Shown here: in pieces, positions 35,710-44,637 of the stretch
Position numbering within the stretch: position 1 is the first letter of the stretch
Layout of the letters: every line of letters begins with the position of its first letter
From: Phycisphaerae bacterium
GTDB taxonomy: Bacteria; Planctomycetota; Phycisphaerae; FEN-1346; JAACEH01
Assembly (NCBI GenBank): GCA_012729015.1
Contig: JAAYDY010000101.1
Location: 186,001-250,000, forward strand
DNA length: 64,000 bases
Direction of reading: 5' to 3'
Notes under the pieces: generated by a model
Seen by the model: only the letters and a program-made list of their open reading frames with translations
What the model was told of the DNA's origin: nothing
Database searches by the model: none
Translations under genes and position numbers: made by a program

Positions 35710-36606
35710 ATGACGGCAGATCTGGGTCTTGTGATTCTCTTTGTTGTTGCCTCAGGGTCGGTGCCGTTTCTCTTGCACCACCGATGCCGGCGACAGTATG
35801 AACGGCTCAAGCTCCTCATCGAGAAGAGCATCCCCAATGTGGCCTGTGACATCGAGGGTTTCTGGCGTCGAAGGCTCTGCGTCCATTGCTGCCGTCATGT
35901 GCTGACCATCCGGCTGAATGCCGTTTGCCTGACCCTTGGCGCCTCAGTGACGGCGGGGCGGCGAATCGAGCATCTGGCTATAGGCAACAGGAGGGAGATG
36001 CACGATATCATCGACCTCCTGGCGTTGCCGGTTGCCATTGCCCGTCACCTCAAAAAAGGTTGGCACACCGTCGAAGGCAACGTGCCTCCACGGTTGCAGG
36101 GGCGGACTCGAATTCGCTGTACACGGGGAACCGATGCCGCCGTGTCGCAGATGCTCCCTGAGGTGGTGCTCGGGATTCGCAGGATGGTGGCCGTGGGACG
36201 CAAGACATCGCGTCTCTGGAGGTTGTCATTCGGTGAAGGGGCAGCCAGGCTCGACGTGTGGCGACAGAGTCCGGACAGAGGACTGGAATCCCGTTGGTAC
36301 GATTGGTTCTGCCGCGGGAACCTGATCCGAGAGGCGATTGACTTCGGCAAGACCGTGTTCCACGGGCATAGGGTGGTCCCAGGCGCGCACGATCTCCGCA
36401 GGATCATCGACCTGATGGTTGACCTTGGTCCCTGGCAGTGCGACGGAGCCACATGGCGCCGCCCGACGCCGGGCGAGCCGGGTGCCAGACCCAGGAGCGA
36501 AGGCGCCGCCGGAGGCCTCGACGCCAAACGCCGCCTCCTCGACCACGAAAGCCGATTCCGGCCCCCAAACGCCCCTCACGGCGATCTTACACGGCATCGT
36601 GCTTGA
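35710..36606 (+). CDS. Hypothetical membrane-anchored protein with a foreign C-terminal tail
   Basis: The frame of 298 residues starts at an ATG with GAGGTCG upstream. It has one N-terminal hydrophobic helix (about residues 3-20), then a basic region with several cysteines (CVHCC) and no recognised domain. From about residue 265 it reads AAGGLDAKRRLLDHE, identical to the end of the nearby Ogt protein, which indicates that a fragment of ogt has been joined in frame. The original C-terminus is therefore probably lost. The stop overlaps the -35 box of the tRNA-Arg promoter. Base use resembles its neighbours less than most genes here, so it may be decaying. Confidence 0.5.
   Translation: MTADLGLVILFVVASGSVPFLLHHRCRRQYERLKLLIEKSIPNVACDIEGFWRRRLCVHCCRHVLTIRLNAVCLTLGASVTAGRRIEHLAIGNRREMHDIIDLLALPVAIARHLKKGWHTVEGNVPPRLQGRTRIRCTRGTDAAVSQMLPEVVLGIRRMVAVGRKTSRLWRLSFGEGAARLDVWRQSPDRGLESRWYDWFCRGNLIREAIDFGKTVFHGHRVVPGAHDLRRIIDLMVDLGPWQCDGATWRRPTPGEPGARPRSEGAAGGLDAKRRLLDHESRFRPPNAPHGDLTRHRA
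36503..36549 (+). pseudogene. Fragment of an ogt-like gene
   Basis: Forty-seven bases match ogt coding positions 29996-30042 with only three differences, in the same orientation and frame. Similarity then fades quickly. It looks like a remnant of a duplicated or former second methyltransferase gene fused to the 3' end of the hypothetical gene. Confidence 0.6.
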
Positions 36607-36631
36607 CAATCGGTTTGTGCCGGGGTACATT
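36603..36631 (+). promoter_or_regulatory. tRNA-Arg / tadA promoter
   Basis: A perfect TTGACA -35 and a TACATT -10 are separated by 17 bp, 79 bp upstream of the tRNA. This is the strongest promoter match in the window. No terminator is seen between the tRNA and tadA, so tadA may use it too. Confidence 0.7.
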
Positions 36632-36709
36632 TATCCTCTCGCGTGGTCGCGGGGGCTTCGGTTCTGCCCCGTTCGTTCGGCTGCGGAAGAAGCGAAAAAC
36701 TGATACGGT

Positions 36710-36786
<77 letters not shown>

Positions 36787-36814
36787 TTTTCTTTTCTGAG
36801 GTCGCCCGGCGCCC

Positions 36815-37285
36815 GTGATTGAAGCCACCGACGAAGCCATGATGGACATCGCCCTTCGCGAGGCCGCCAAGGCCCGCGAGGCCGACGAAGTTCCCATCGG
36901 CTGCTGCATCGTCCGCCAGGGACGCGTCATCGCCCGGGCCCACAACCAGCGCGAGACCCTTCACGACCCCACCGCCCACGCCGAGATGATCGCCATCACG
37001 CAGGCCGCCGACGACGTGGGCGACTGGCGACTGACCGATTCCACCCTCTACGTCACCCTGGAACCGTGCCCCATGTGCGCCGGGGCCATTCTCCTGGCAC
37101 GCATCCCGCGGGTGGTCTTCGGCGTCCGCGACCCCAAGGCCGGAGCCGTCGTCAGCCTCTACCAGTTGCTCAACGACGAGCGGCTCAACCACCGTGTCGA
37201 GGTCGTCGAGGGCGTCCGCCCCCACGAGTGCCGCGCCATGCTTCAGGAGTTCTTCCAGCACCGCCGCAGCCTCGGCGAGAAATGA
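36815..37285 (+). CDS. tadA: tRNA(Arg)-specific adenosine-34 deaminase
   Basis: The 156-residue protein is of TadA length and carries the zinc-deaminase motifs HAE (H55, E57) and PCPMC (C85, C88). TadA converts A34 of tRNA-Arg(ACG) to inosine; in most bacteria this is its only tRNA substrate. The GTG at 36815 follows TGAGG at a spacing of about 12 and gives the usual N-terminus. ATG codons at 36839 and 36842 would trim conserved residues. It lies directly downstream of its substrate gene, which suggests shared transcription. Confidence 0.94.
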   Translation: MIEATDEAMMDIALREAAKAREADEVPIGCCIVRQGRVIARAHNQRETLHDPTAHAEMIAITQAADDVGDWRLTDSTLYVTLEPCPMCAGAILLARIPRVVFGVRDPKAGAVVSLYQLLNDERLNHRVEVVEGVRPHECRAMLQEFFQHRRSLGEK

Positions 37286-37369
37286 CGCGACTGCCGCCCG
37301 CAAGGCCCGGGCCTGTTGGAATTCCCCAGTCTCCGCCGACTGCCAATGCGACCTTTTCCTTCGCGATCC

Positions 37370-37398
37370 TTGACGAGAGGGGCCCCGGTTGATAGAGT
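37370..37398 (+). promoter_or_regulatory. Putative tRNA-Ser promoter
   Basis: TTGACG and TAGAGT are separated by 17 bp, 75 bp upstream of the tRNA-Ser gene. Confidence 0.5.
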
Positions 37399-37473
37399 AG
37401 GGGTTCGCTGCTGTCGGAGGCGGCCGGCCGTGCGACGTGTTCGCAGGCGGTCGGTCCGGCGGTCGGCATCCGC

Positions 37474-37564
<91 letters not shown>

Positions 37565-37573
37565 GACTTGAAC

Positions 37574-37624
37574 GAAGCCCCGCAAGCCCTTTTTTCAGAA
37601 GGGTTTGTGGGGCTTCTTGTTGGC
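37574..37624 (+). terminator. Intrinsic terminator of tRNA-Ser
   Basis: GAAGCCCC...AAGCCCTT and AAGGGTTT...GGGGCTTC form a long stem with one mismatch, ten bases after the tRNA. TTGTTGG follows. Confidence 0.8.
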
Positions 37625-37718
37625 CGATCGACGGCCTTGTCCGTATTCCGGCCGCAAATCTGGTGCCGTCGGTCATGAAGACTCGCGTGGCACCCGCCGC
37701 GCCGGGCTTAACGAGCTC

Positions 37719-38243
37719 CTATTGCGGCAACCGGCGGCCGAGCCGGGTGCGTGCGGCCAGCATGTCCGCCCCGGTGACGTCGCCGGAGTCATTCACGTCA
37801 TAGACCCTCGTGGCGGCGTCCACCGGCTTGCCCGCGTGCGCCCGGACGGCGAGGATGTCGACGGCGGTCACCGCGCCCGACGCATCCACGTCGCCCGCCA
37901 GCGCCGCCACGGTCGTGGCGGCGTCCCCGGGCAGCGGCTCCCCGGAGGTCGTCCGCAGCACGTCGGTGATGCGGAACGTGTACACGTCGGCGTCCGGCAG
38001 CGGCGCGGAGAGACGGACGGTGATCGCGCGGCCCGACGGGTCCAGGGTCAGGCGCTCGATCCGTCCGGAGACGTCGCCTCCATGAAGTCCGCGAATCTCC
38101 ACCGCCCCGGCGACGGCCGTCCTGGGGTCGAGCGGCCGTCCGAGGTCGACCCGTAGCACCGTCAGTCCCGCGAGCCACGGGGCAGCGCCGCCGTCGGTGA
38201 GGACGGCGGCGCCGCTGCCGATGACTCGATACCACGTACCCCT
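37719..38243 (-). pseudogene. Dockerin-bearing C-terminal segment, in frame after a TGA
   Basis: This stretch continues the frame of the giant gene at 38244-42734 without interruption for 175 codons after its TGA. It encodes a beta-rich domain (LRVDLGRPLDP, then RLTLDPSGRAITVRL) of the type preceding dockerins in planctomycete secreted proteins. A type I dockerin-like pair of calcium repeats follows (DVDASGAVTAVDILAVRA and DVNDSGDVTGADMLAART) and the frame stops at 37719. There is no plausible own start codon or ribosome-binding site. It is therefore the detached C-terminus of the giant gene: lost by nonsense mutation, made by readthrough, or an assembly error. Confidence 0.75.
38181..38219 (-). 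other. Stable hairpin 24 bases after the in-frame TGA
   Basis: On the minus strand GGCAGCGGCGCCGCCGTC pairs with GACGGCGGCGCTGCC across a six-base loop, with a small bulge. No U-tract follows, so it is not a standard terminator. Its position could stimulate stop-codon readthrough, but it does not show a recognisable SECIS consensus. Confidence 0.45.
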
Positions 38244-41200
38244 TCAGGGTGCGTACTCGTAGGCGCCGACATCGACCGCGCCGCCCTGCGGCACAGCGTT
38301 GCCCTCCAGGTCCAGATCGAACCCGACATCCACGCCCGCGTTGATGGCCGGGCTGCCCGACTTCAGGTGGTAGTCGCCGTTGGCCGCGTCCACGAACAGC
38401 TCACTCTTGGTGGCCACGAATTCGCCCGGTCCCAGGTTATTGATGTCCTGGCACCACATCAGGCTGGTGTAGATGTTGTTCTCGGACGTACCGCCCGCCG
38501 CCGACACCGCCACGCTGCCGCCGTCGACGATGTTGTTCTTGGCCACAAGGTTAACGTTGCCATTGCTGCCGACACAGATGCCGCTGCCCGGAGTGCCGGG
38601 GTTCATGATGACGTTGTTGTAGAGTTCCACGCCGTTGCACTGGCTCCACATGGCCACGGTGTAGGTGCCCGGCAAGGGAGTCTCGAACACGTTGTAGGCC
38701 ACGAGCAGGTTGCTGGACTCCTGGCAGGTGAAGGCAATGTTGCCGTCCAGAACAACGTTGCAGGCCACGAGCACGTCGTCGCTGTCCAGGTACACGGTGA
38801 TGCCGTTGGCATGCACGCCACAACTGTCGGTGACCGTGTTGCCGATGATGTCACAGTGCGACGAAGAGTAGTAGATGATCGAGGTGTGGCCGTTCTTCTG
38901 CAGGAGGTTGTTGCGAATCGACGTGTATTGGCAGCCGCTCAGGATGATGCCGCGGCTGGCCACGTTATGGAAGACATGGTTGTTGTCGACCAGGCCATTG
39001 ATGACCTTGCCGAAGCAGACCACGGGCTGACCCTCCATCGACTTGTTCATGGTGAACTCATTGTCCTCGATGGTGATGTCGTACTTCATCGCCGATCCGG
39101 AATTGCGGATGGCTGACCCGGTTCCACCGTATCCGCCGACCCCGCCCGAGACCTTCTGTACGCGGAAGCCTCGGAAGGTGACGTAGCTCTCGTCATTGAG
39201 TTCGACCGCCTGGGTGCGGACCGACACGGTGAACGTCTTGCCGGCCACGCCGCCGGTGAGCGGCCAGAGGTAGATCTTCGCCCCGCCGCTGCCGTCGGTC
39301 TGGTCCTCGCGCACCACGTACTCGCCGGGCACGTCCAGGATCTTCAGCGAGTTCGACATGGCGTACTTGCCGGGGTTGTAGTGCGACGTGCCCAACGTCT
39401 CGTAGCTGATGGTGTGTGTCGCCTGGTCGTAGCCGGTGACCCGCTTCGGGTAGGTGTTGTTCGCGCCGGCCCAGATCAGGATGTATGTGTAGCCGTCCCA
39501 GTAGTCCGAGCCGGCCATGGTGAAGTAGTCCTCGTCCACGATGGTTGTGCTGGTGGCCGAGTCGAACGTCAGGTAGTTGTCGATCTCGTCGAACCAGAAC
39601 GGGTCCGGCTGGTTCGGGTGCTGCGCCACCCAGGTCAACGTGTCGTCTTCGTACACGTTGGCGCTGAACGTGGTCACGCCGGCCGGCAGGTACGTCCAGT
39701 AGATGCTGGCATAGTTGGGATTGCCGCCACACTCGGCCGCGCTGGTGCACTGCGTCCAGCCGGTCAGCACCTCGGAGCCGTCGATCACCGCCCGGCCCGT
39801 GCCGAACGTCTCTTCGGTATTGCCGTCGTAGACGATCGGGTTGCCCGAGGCGCCGGACCAGTAGCACTGGACTTCGCCACGGTAGATCACGCCGCCCTTG
39901 AAGATCACCTTGTCGCCCGGGGCCAACGCGGTCGTGTCGGCAATGCCTGTGGCCTGACTGTCGCCCGGGCAGTGCTTGAACGCCGCGGCTGTCGAGCGGC
40001 CGTTATAATTGTCGTTGCCGCCGTCGAAGTCCACGTAGTAGGTGTATCCCTCCTTCCCGCGCACGCTGATGACCACGGTGTCGCTGTCGGTCTCGCCGTC
40101 GTCGTCGGTCACGACCAGGGTGATGGTATGCAGATCCACGCTCAGCGACACGCTGGCCGTTTCGCCGGTGGCGATCTGCGTGGAGCCCTCCATCCACACG
40201 TGGCTCACGATGGAGCCGTCGGGATCGAACGAGGCGGAACCGTCCAGGGTCACGGTTTCCTCGCTGGTGTTGTCGTTGTCGATGGCTTCGAAGTCGTCGC
40301 CGGCCCGGGCCACCGGCGGAATGAACGTCGGCAGCGTGGAGATGATGCCTTCATAGGCCAGCGACACCGACTCGCCCGTCGGCAGCGTCGCCCCCTCGCC
40401 GAAGGCGCCTCCCTGGTTGGCGATCTTCATCTGCACACCGAGCGTGGTGCTCACCGACGTGCTGCCTCTCATCGTGTTCGCCGCATCGACGTAGTAGAAG
40501 TCCATGTCGTCGGCGCGCAGCTCAAACGTCAGGCCCGGCCGCATGTTGAGCGCCGACGCCTGCGCGTTGCTCTTCACCACCGCCTTGGTATAGAGACCCG
40601 GCCACGCGCTGGTCGTCGTGCTCCCGTACCAGTCGTACAACTCATAGAGCGGGTGTCCGTCGCTGTCGTCCGTCAGGTGACTGTTCGGCTTGGAGGCAGC
40701 CGTGGTTGGGTTCACAATGCTCCAACTGGCATACCCGCCGTCTTCCAGGCACAGGCTGCCTGTGCCGGCCGTGCCCATGCCCCACAGGGAGTAACTCGAC
40801 CCGCTGGTGTTGCTGATCGTGTACGTGCCGGCGATGGTCGTGCGATAGTCGTCTCCGCTCATCAGCGGCGCGTTGATCCGCACCGTCAGCACCCCCGTGA
40901 TGCCCGTGGTGATGGTGTGCGTCTTGGTGAACTCGTAGTAGCTCGACGTCTGTCCGCCGTGGTTGTTGACGTCGGCGCCGTCGAGGAAGTCGCCCTGCAT
41001 GGCGCTCATGCGCATCAGGCCCAGGCCGGTGGAGGCGCCCGACTCGGGCGAGTATTCGAACGCCGTGCCGCCGTGGGCCACGTCCTTGAAGCTCGAAATC
41101 TCGCCGGCCAGCCAGTTCGTGTGGGCTGTCTGCAATTCCCCCTCCCCGGGCACCCACACCCGCATCTCCCACACCGTGGCCGAGTCGTGCGTCGCCGTGA

Positions 41201-42734
41201 TGATCAGCGGCCGATAGTGGTACGTTGCGTTCGTCGCTCCGTAGCTGTACGACAGCGTGGCCTGCTCCAGAGGGTTGACCGTCACCACGATGTCGTCCGT
41301 GTGCGTCGAGCCGTCGTTGTCGATGACGGTCAGCGTGATGGTGTGCGTGCCCACGGCCAGGCTCACGTTGACGGACGAGCCCGAGCCGATCTGCGTCTCG
41401 CCGATGCTCCAGACCCAACTGACCACCGTGCCGTCGGAGTCCGTGGAGCCGCTGCCGTTGAGCAGCACCGACACGCTTCCGGCGCCCAGCGTGTCCGTCA
41501 CCACCTGATCGTCGCCGGCCGCCGCCGTCGGACGGGCATTCACCCTGGCCACCGTCGTATCGGTTCCCGTCGCTCCATCATCATCCGTCACCGTCAGCAG
41601 GATCGTATGCGACCCCACCGCCATGGACACCTGGGCCGTCACCCCGGTGGCGATCTGCGTAGCTCCCTCGGTCCACACGTAGCTGACGATCGTGCCGTCG
41701 GCATCCGTGGACCCGCTGCCGTTGAGCGCCACCGTCTCGCTGCCGCTGCAATCCGTGTCGTGCACCGTGACGTCCGCCCCCGCGTCGGCCACCGGGGCCT
41801 CGTTCGTCGCGGCAATGTTGATCAGGAACTGACCGGCGTTCACACGCGTGGCGTCCGCCGCCAGATTCGTGCCGCTATAGCTGAAGGCGGAGGCGTACCG
41901 GCAGTAATCGAATCCGGCCCACGCGCCGCTCGCCACCGCGCCACCGACGCTTTCGCCCGACAGTCCGGCCTGGTAATCCATGATGAACTGCCGACCCTCG
42001 GTCAGACCCAGGGCATTCGAGCCCACGGTCCACTTCATGTAGCTCACCGGGTTTTGCGCGTTCCACGTCCCGTCGGTCCGCGACGTCTCACTGACCAGCG
42101 TCTTGGGCACGTAGTCCTCATCGTAGCAGAACACCCACTCTGCCGCCCAGACGAGGCTGGTGATGGCATGAGCCGATACATTATGAAACGACATCGACCA
42201 GTCCCACGCCGTGCCCTCGGTCGTCGGCGGACGGATGACGAATGAGATCGTGGTCAGCAGTTCCCCAGGCGCCAGGCTCACGGCGCCGCTGGAGTACGCG
42301 TTGTGGAAGAAACTCGCCGCCTCCGCCGTCTCCGTGTACGTGATCGTGAACGACGAGTTGTCCGGCGCCGTCGTGAACGTCAACCGGTCGGCCAGGCCGC
42401 TCAGCATGCTGATCCGCGTCATCACGTTGCCGCCGCGACCGTCGAAGTAGACCATCGAGCAACTCCGACCGTAGCCGTTGGTGCCCATGTAGTTGGTGTG
42501 CCCGCCCTGACCGTCGCCCGCGTCGGTCAGGTCCTTGAACGAGTACAGGCTTCCCGACAGCTTGTCAACCTTCACCTCCCAGTAGGCGTCGTTCATGTCG
42601 CCCGCCTCGTGCGCCGTGATCACATAACAGTCGTTCGCGGCATCGTCGGTCACGGTCAACGTCGCCGCGGCCCACACGGGCGACGCACTGGCCAACAGGA
42701 TCAACCACACGCCGATCGCCACTCGCTTTCTCAT
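38244..42734 (-). CDS. Giant exported PKD/beta-helix protein, module 2
   Basis: The 1496-residue protein has a signal peptide (about 1-23, cleavage near PVWA/AA). An N-terminal beta domain (about 24-310) is followed by two PKD domains (about 315-490), a second beta domain with SSFKDVAHGG echoing SLYSFKDLTDAG of the first (about 495-805), and a third PKD (about 810-895). A right-handed beta-helix starts at TYYVDFDGGND and ends DVGAYEYAP. The beta-helix half is clearly paralogous to that of the 32047-35511 protein (shared VDFD, CPGD, IFKGGV-YRG, DGSE-LTGW). GGAAGGAG precedes the ATG. It is probably an extracellular polysaccharide-active protein. A dockerin segment follows in frame beyond the TGA. 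Confidence 0.85.
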   Translation of the reverse strand: MRKRVAIGVWLILLASASPVWAAATLTVTDDAANDCYVITAHEAGDMNDAYWEVKVDKLSGSLYSFKDLTDAGDGQGGHTNYMGTNGYGRSCSMVYFDGRGGNVMTRISMLSGLADRLTFTTAPDNSSFTITYTETAEAASFFHNAYSSGAVSLAPGELLTTISFVIRPPTTEGTAWDWSMSFHNVSAHAITSLVWAAEWVFCYDEDYVPKTLVSETSRTDGTWNAQNPVSYMKWTVGSNALGLTEGRQFIMDYQAGLSGESVGGAVASGAWAGFDYCRYASAFSYSGTNLAADATRVNAGQFLINIAATNEAPVADAGADVTVHDTDCSGSETVALNGSGSTDADGTIVSYVWTEGATQIATGVTAQVSMAVGSHTILLTVTDDDGATGTDTTVARVNARPTAAAGDDQVVTDTLGAGSVSVLLNGSGSTDSDGTVVSWVWSIGETQIGSGSSVNVSLAVGTHTITLTVIDNDGSTHTDDIVVTVNPLEQATLSYSYGATNATYHYRPLIITATHDSATVWEMRVWVPGEGELQTAHTNWLAGEISSFKDVAHGGTAFEYSPESGASTGLGLMRMSAMQGDFLDGADVNNHGGQTSSYYEFTKTHTITTGITGVLTVRINAPLMSGDDYRTTIAGTYTISNTSGSSYSLWGMGTAGTGSLCLEDGGYASWSIVNPTTAASKPNSHLTDDSDGHPLYELYDWYGSTTTSAWPGLYTKAVVKSNAQASALNMRPGLTFELRADDMDFYYVDAANTMRGSTSVSTTLGVQMKIANQGGAFGEGATLPTGESVSLAYEGIISTLPTFIPPVARAGDDFEAIDNDNTSEETVTLDGSASFDPDGSIVSHVWMEGSTQIATGETASVSLSVDLHTITLVVTDDDGETDSDTVVISVRGKEGYTYYVDFDGGNDNYNGRSTAAAFKHCPGDSQATGIADTTALAPGDKVIFKGGVIYRGEVQCYWSGASGNPIVYDGNTEETFGTGRAVIDGSEVLTGWTQCTSAAECGGNPNYASIYWTYLPAGVTTFSANVYEDDTLTWVAQHPNQPDPFWFDEIDNYLTFDSATSTTIVDEDYFTMAGSDYWDGYTYILIWAGANNTYPKRVTGYDQATHTISYETLGTSHYNPGKYAMSNSLKILDVPGEYVVREDQTDGSGGAKIYLWPLTGGVAGKTFTVSVRTQAVELNDESYVTFRGFRVQKVSGGVGGYGGTGSAIRNSGSAMKYDITIEDNEFTMNKSMEGQPVVCFGKVINGLVDNNHVFHNVASRGIILSGCQYTSIRNNLLQKNGHTSIIYYSSSHCDIIGNTVTDSCGVHANGITVYLDSDDVLVACNVVLDGNIAFTCQESSNLLVAYNVFETPLPGTYTVAMWSQCNGVELYNNVIMNPGTPGSGICVGSNGNVNLVAKNNIVDGGSVAVSAAGGTSENNIYTSLMWCQDINNLGPGEFVATKSELFVDAANGDYHLKSGSPAINAGVDVGFDLDLEGNAVPQGGAVDVGAYEYAP

Positions 42735-43180
42735 GGCTCGCTCCTTCCGTAAGTGGAATCCGAAACGTCTTCAGTGAGACATGACCAATCGCCAAGGACG
42801 TGTCCGCGACCGCAGACGCGCCGCGGACCTCCGTCCGACCGAGACTCGTCCGACCTGCCATGCGTTGCCTCGTGGCTGCTCGTCGAGATGGATTTGGCAG
42901 CATCTTCTCCAAAAGCACGTGAGATGTGACCACTACCATTGTCCCTGGCGGCGGCTGACGGGCCAACGGCATTCCCCTCATTTCATCGACTTGCACGCAT
43001 GCCACTGCTTCTGCCGCAACCCATTACGGACAAGACGCTTGCGTTGCGCCGCCGTCGCCGCAGCTCCGATTCCCCGTGCCGCGACGAGGCCCCCCTTGAC
43101 ATCCGCCCGCCGGATCGCCATACTGTTTCTTGCGCACCAATTCTTGCGGCTTCGCCGCGTCGTCGCCGTTGGGGACCGTC
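42735..43180. promoter_or_regulatory. 446-bp divergent control region, module 2
   Basis: This gap lies between the module 2 giant gene and its probable regulator. No frame inside has both a ribosome-binding site and a credible protein. I see no clear palindromic operator shared with the module 1 region and no strong promoter. Confidence 0.4.
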
Positions 43181-44311
43181 ATGGGCCGACCTCGTATCGT
43201 TGATGGCATCGTCTGCGGGTTGCTCCGACGCCTGGCTGGCGGCCAGTGGATGCCCGGCGCCGTCATGCCCTCCACGCGGACCCTGGCCCGGGAGCTCGGC
43301 GTCTCGCCCCCGGTCATCCGCGACGCCTTCGCCCACCTGGACCGGCTGCGCCTGATCCAGGTTCGCCCCAACCACCCGGCCGTTGTTCAGCCCGAGGCCC
43401 CCGCTCGCGCCCAGGCTCGACTGGCCCATCTGGCCGGTCGCCGGCCCTCACGCCGCGTCGCCATTCTCGAATCGCCGCGCCGCATGCATCCGCCGCCGGG
43501 CACCTACTGGCACCGCGTGAATGCCGCCGTGCAGGAGGCCGCTCGGGCCCACGGCATCACGCTCACGTATGTCCCCTGGCCATCCACCGACTTCAAACAG
43601 TTCGCCGAACGCCTGGCCTGCGGCCCCTGCGGCGCCGCCCTGGCGCATGGACTGACCGACTCGTCGCCCATCGTCCTGCACCGGCTCGAAGAGTTGAAGT
43701 TCCCCGTCCTCATGCACAACATGGTCGGCCACTTCCCCGGCCTGCCCGCCGTCATTCGTGACGAGGCCATGGCCATTCGCCGCATCGTCCAGACCTTCTT
43801 CGAACAGGGACACCGCAGTCTCTGCCTTATCATCGAACACTACTATCAGCCCGTGTCGCACGTGCAGAACCGGGTCCGCTTCTGGAAGGCGGCAATCAAC
43901 GAATTCGGCCTTGGCGCGTCCTGTCCCGTGTCGGTCTGTCCTCTGGCCGAGGGCGCCGATCCCTACCGCCACCTGACCTCGATTCTCCAAGCCCCTGATG
44001 GCCCCACGGGCGTCCTGGTGTCGGTCGGCCAAACCAGGCAGTTGCTCGACGATCCACGACTCCGCCGACTCCGCGTGCCGCAGGACCTGAGCGTCGCCGC
44101 CTTCGATTCCACCGACGCCGTGCCCATTCTGCCGTGGCGACCGGCGATCACCAGCATCGACCTGGACATGCGCCGCGTCGGCGAGTGCTCCATGGAACTC
44201 CTGGAGAAACTCCTCGCCGGCGACCTGCACCCGCCCAGTCTGCGTCTGGTGCCGCAGATTCGCCTTACCGATAGCATCGGTCCGCCCGGACGTTGCCGGC
44301 CGGGTGGCTGA
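43181..44311 (+). CDS. GntR-type HTH / LacI-type sensor hybrid transcription regulator, module 2
   Basis: The 376-residue protein repeats the layout of the module 1 regulator. A GntR-like winged helix (about 1-70; STRTLARELGVSPPVIRDAF) is followed by a LacI-type periplasmic-binding-protein sensor to the C-terminus, with DLSVAAFDS corresponding to EISLATFDS. It ends LTDSIGPPGR. It is divergent from the 1496-residue secreted protein gene and probably controls it in response to a glycan breakdown product. The ATG at 43181 has GGGGA upstream. Confidence 0.87.
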   Translation: MGRPRIVDGIVCGLLRRLAGGQWMPGAVMPSTRTLARELGVSPPVIRDAFAHLDRLRLIQVRPNHPAVVQPEAPARAQARLAHLAGRRPSRRVAILESPRRMHPPPGTYWHRVNAAVQEAARAHGITLTYVPWPSTDFKQFAERLACGPCGAALAHGLTDSSPIVLHRLEELKFPVLMHNMVGHFPGLPAVIRDEAMAIRRIVQTFFEQGHRSLCLIIEHYYQPVSHVQNRVRFWKAAINEFGLGASCPVSVCPLAEGADPYRHLTSILQAPDGPTGVLVSVGQTRQLLDDPRLRRLRVPQDLSVAAFDSTDAVPILPWRPAITSIDLDMRRVGECSMELLEKLLAGDLHPPSLRLVPQIRLTDSIGPPGRCRPGG

Positions 44312-44637
44312 TTCCCGTGCCCATGGAGTTCGGGGGACGGGTGCGGCACCACGGATGCACGCTGGTGCTGTCCCCGGGGACACAGCCGGCATAGGGCAAA
44401 CGTGACGCTCTGCCCGGCGGTTGGCCGGGTCCTGTCGCCGGGCAATCTCCGTGGTGTCTTCAGCCGTGGGTTCTCCTCGGTGAGGGGACACGCCCGGTTT
44501 GTTCTCGGAAGGGCACTGGTAGTTCTTCTAGGGTCGCCGTGCAAGCTACCCCTTGCATTGAACGCCACGGAATGCCATAATGTCGGGCTTATTAACATTG
44601 AGGGCGTCGTTTCTTCGGCGTTCTCGGGAGACTCGCG
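44312..44637. other. Intergenic stretch upstream of the glycosyltransferase gene
   Basis: This 326-bp stretch carries a promoter (44553-44581) and a ribosome-binding site GGGAG near 44627. Nothing else is recognised; the frames within lack start signals. Confidence 0.5.
44553..44581 (+). promoter_or_regulatory. Putative promoter of the GT39-like gene
   Basis: TTGCAT and CATAAT are separated by 17 bp, 56 bp upstream of the GTG start. Confidence 0.6.

Noticed and set aside
38244..38246. Selenocysteine at the TGA before the dockerin segment
   Set aside because: A hairpin follows at 24 bases but shows no bacterial SECIS consensus that I can recognise, and the codon sits at a domain boundary where selenocysteine would have no clear role.
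39381..42245. A 954-codon plus-strand frame opposite the module 2 giant gene
   Set aside because: Antisense shadow; the minus-strand protein has a signal peptide and recognisable domains.
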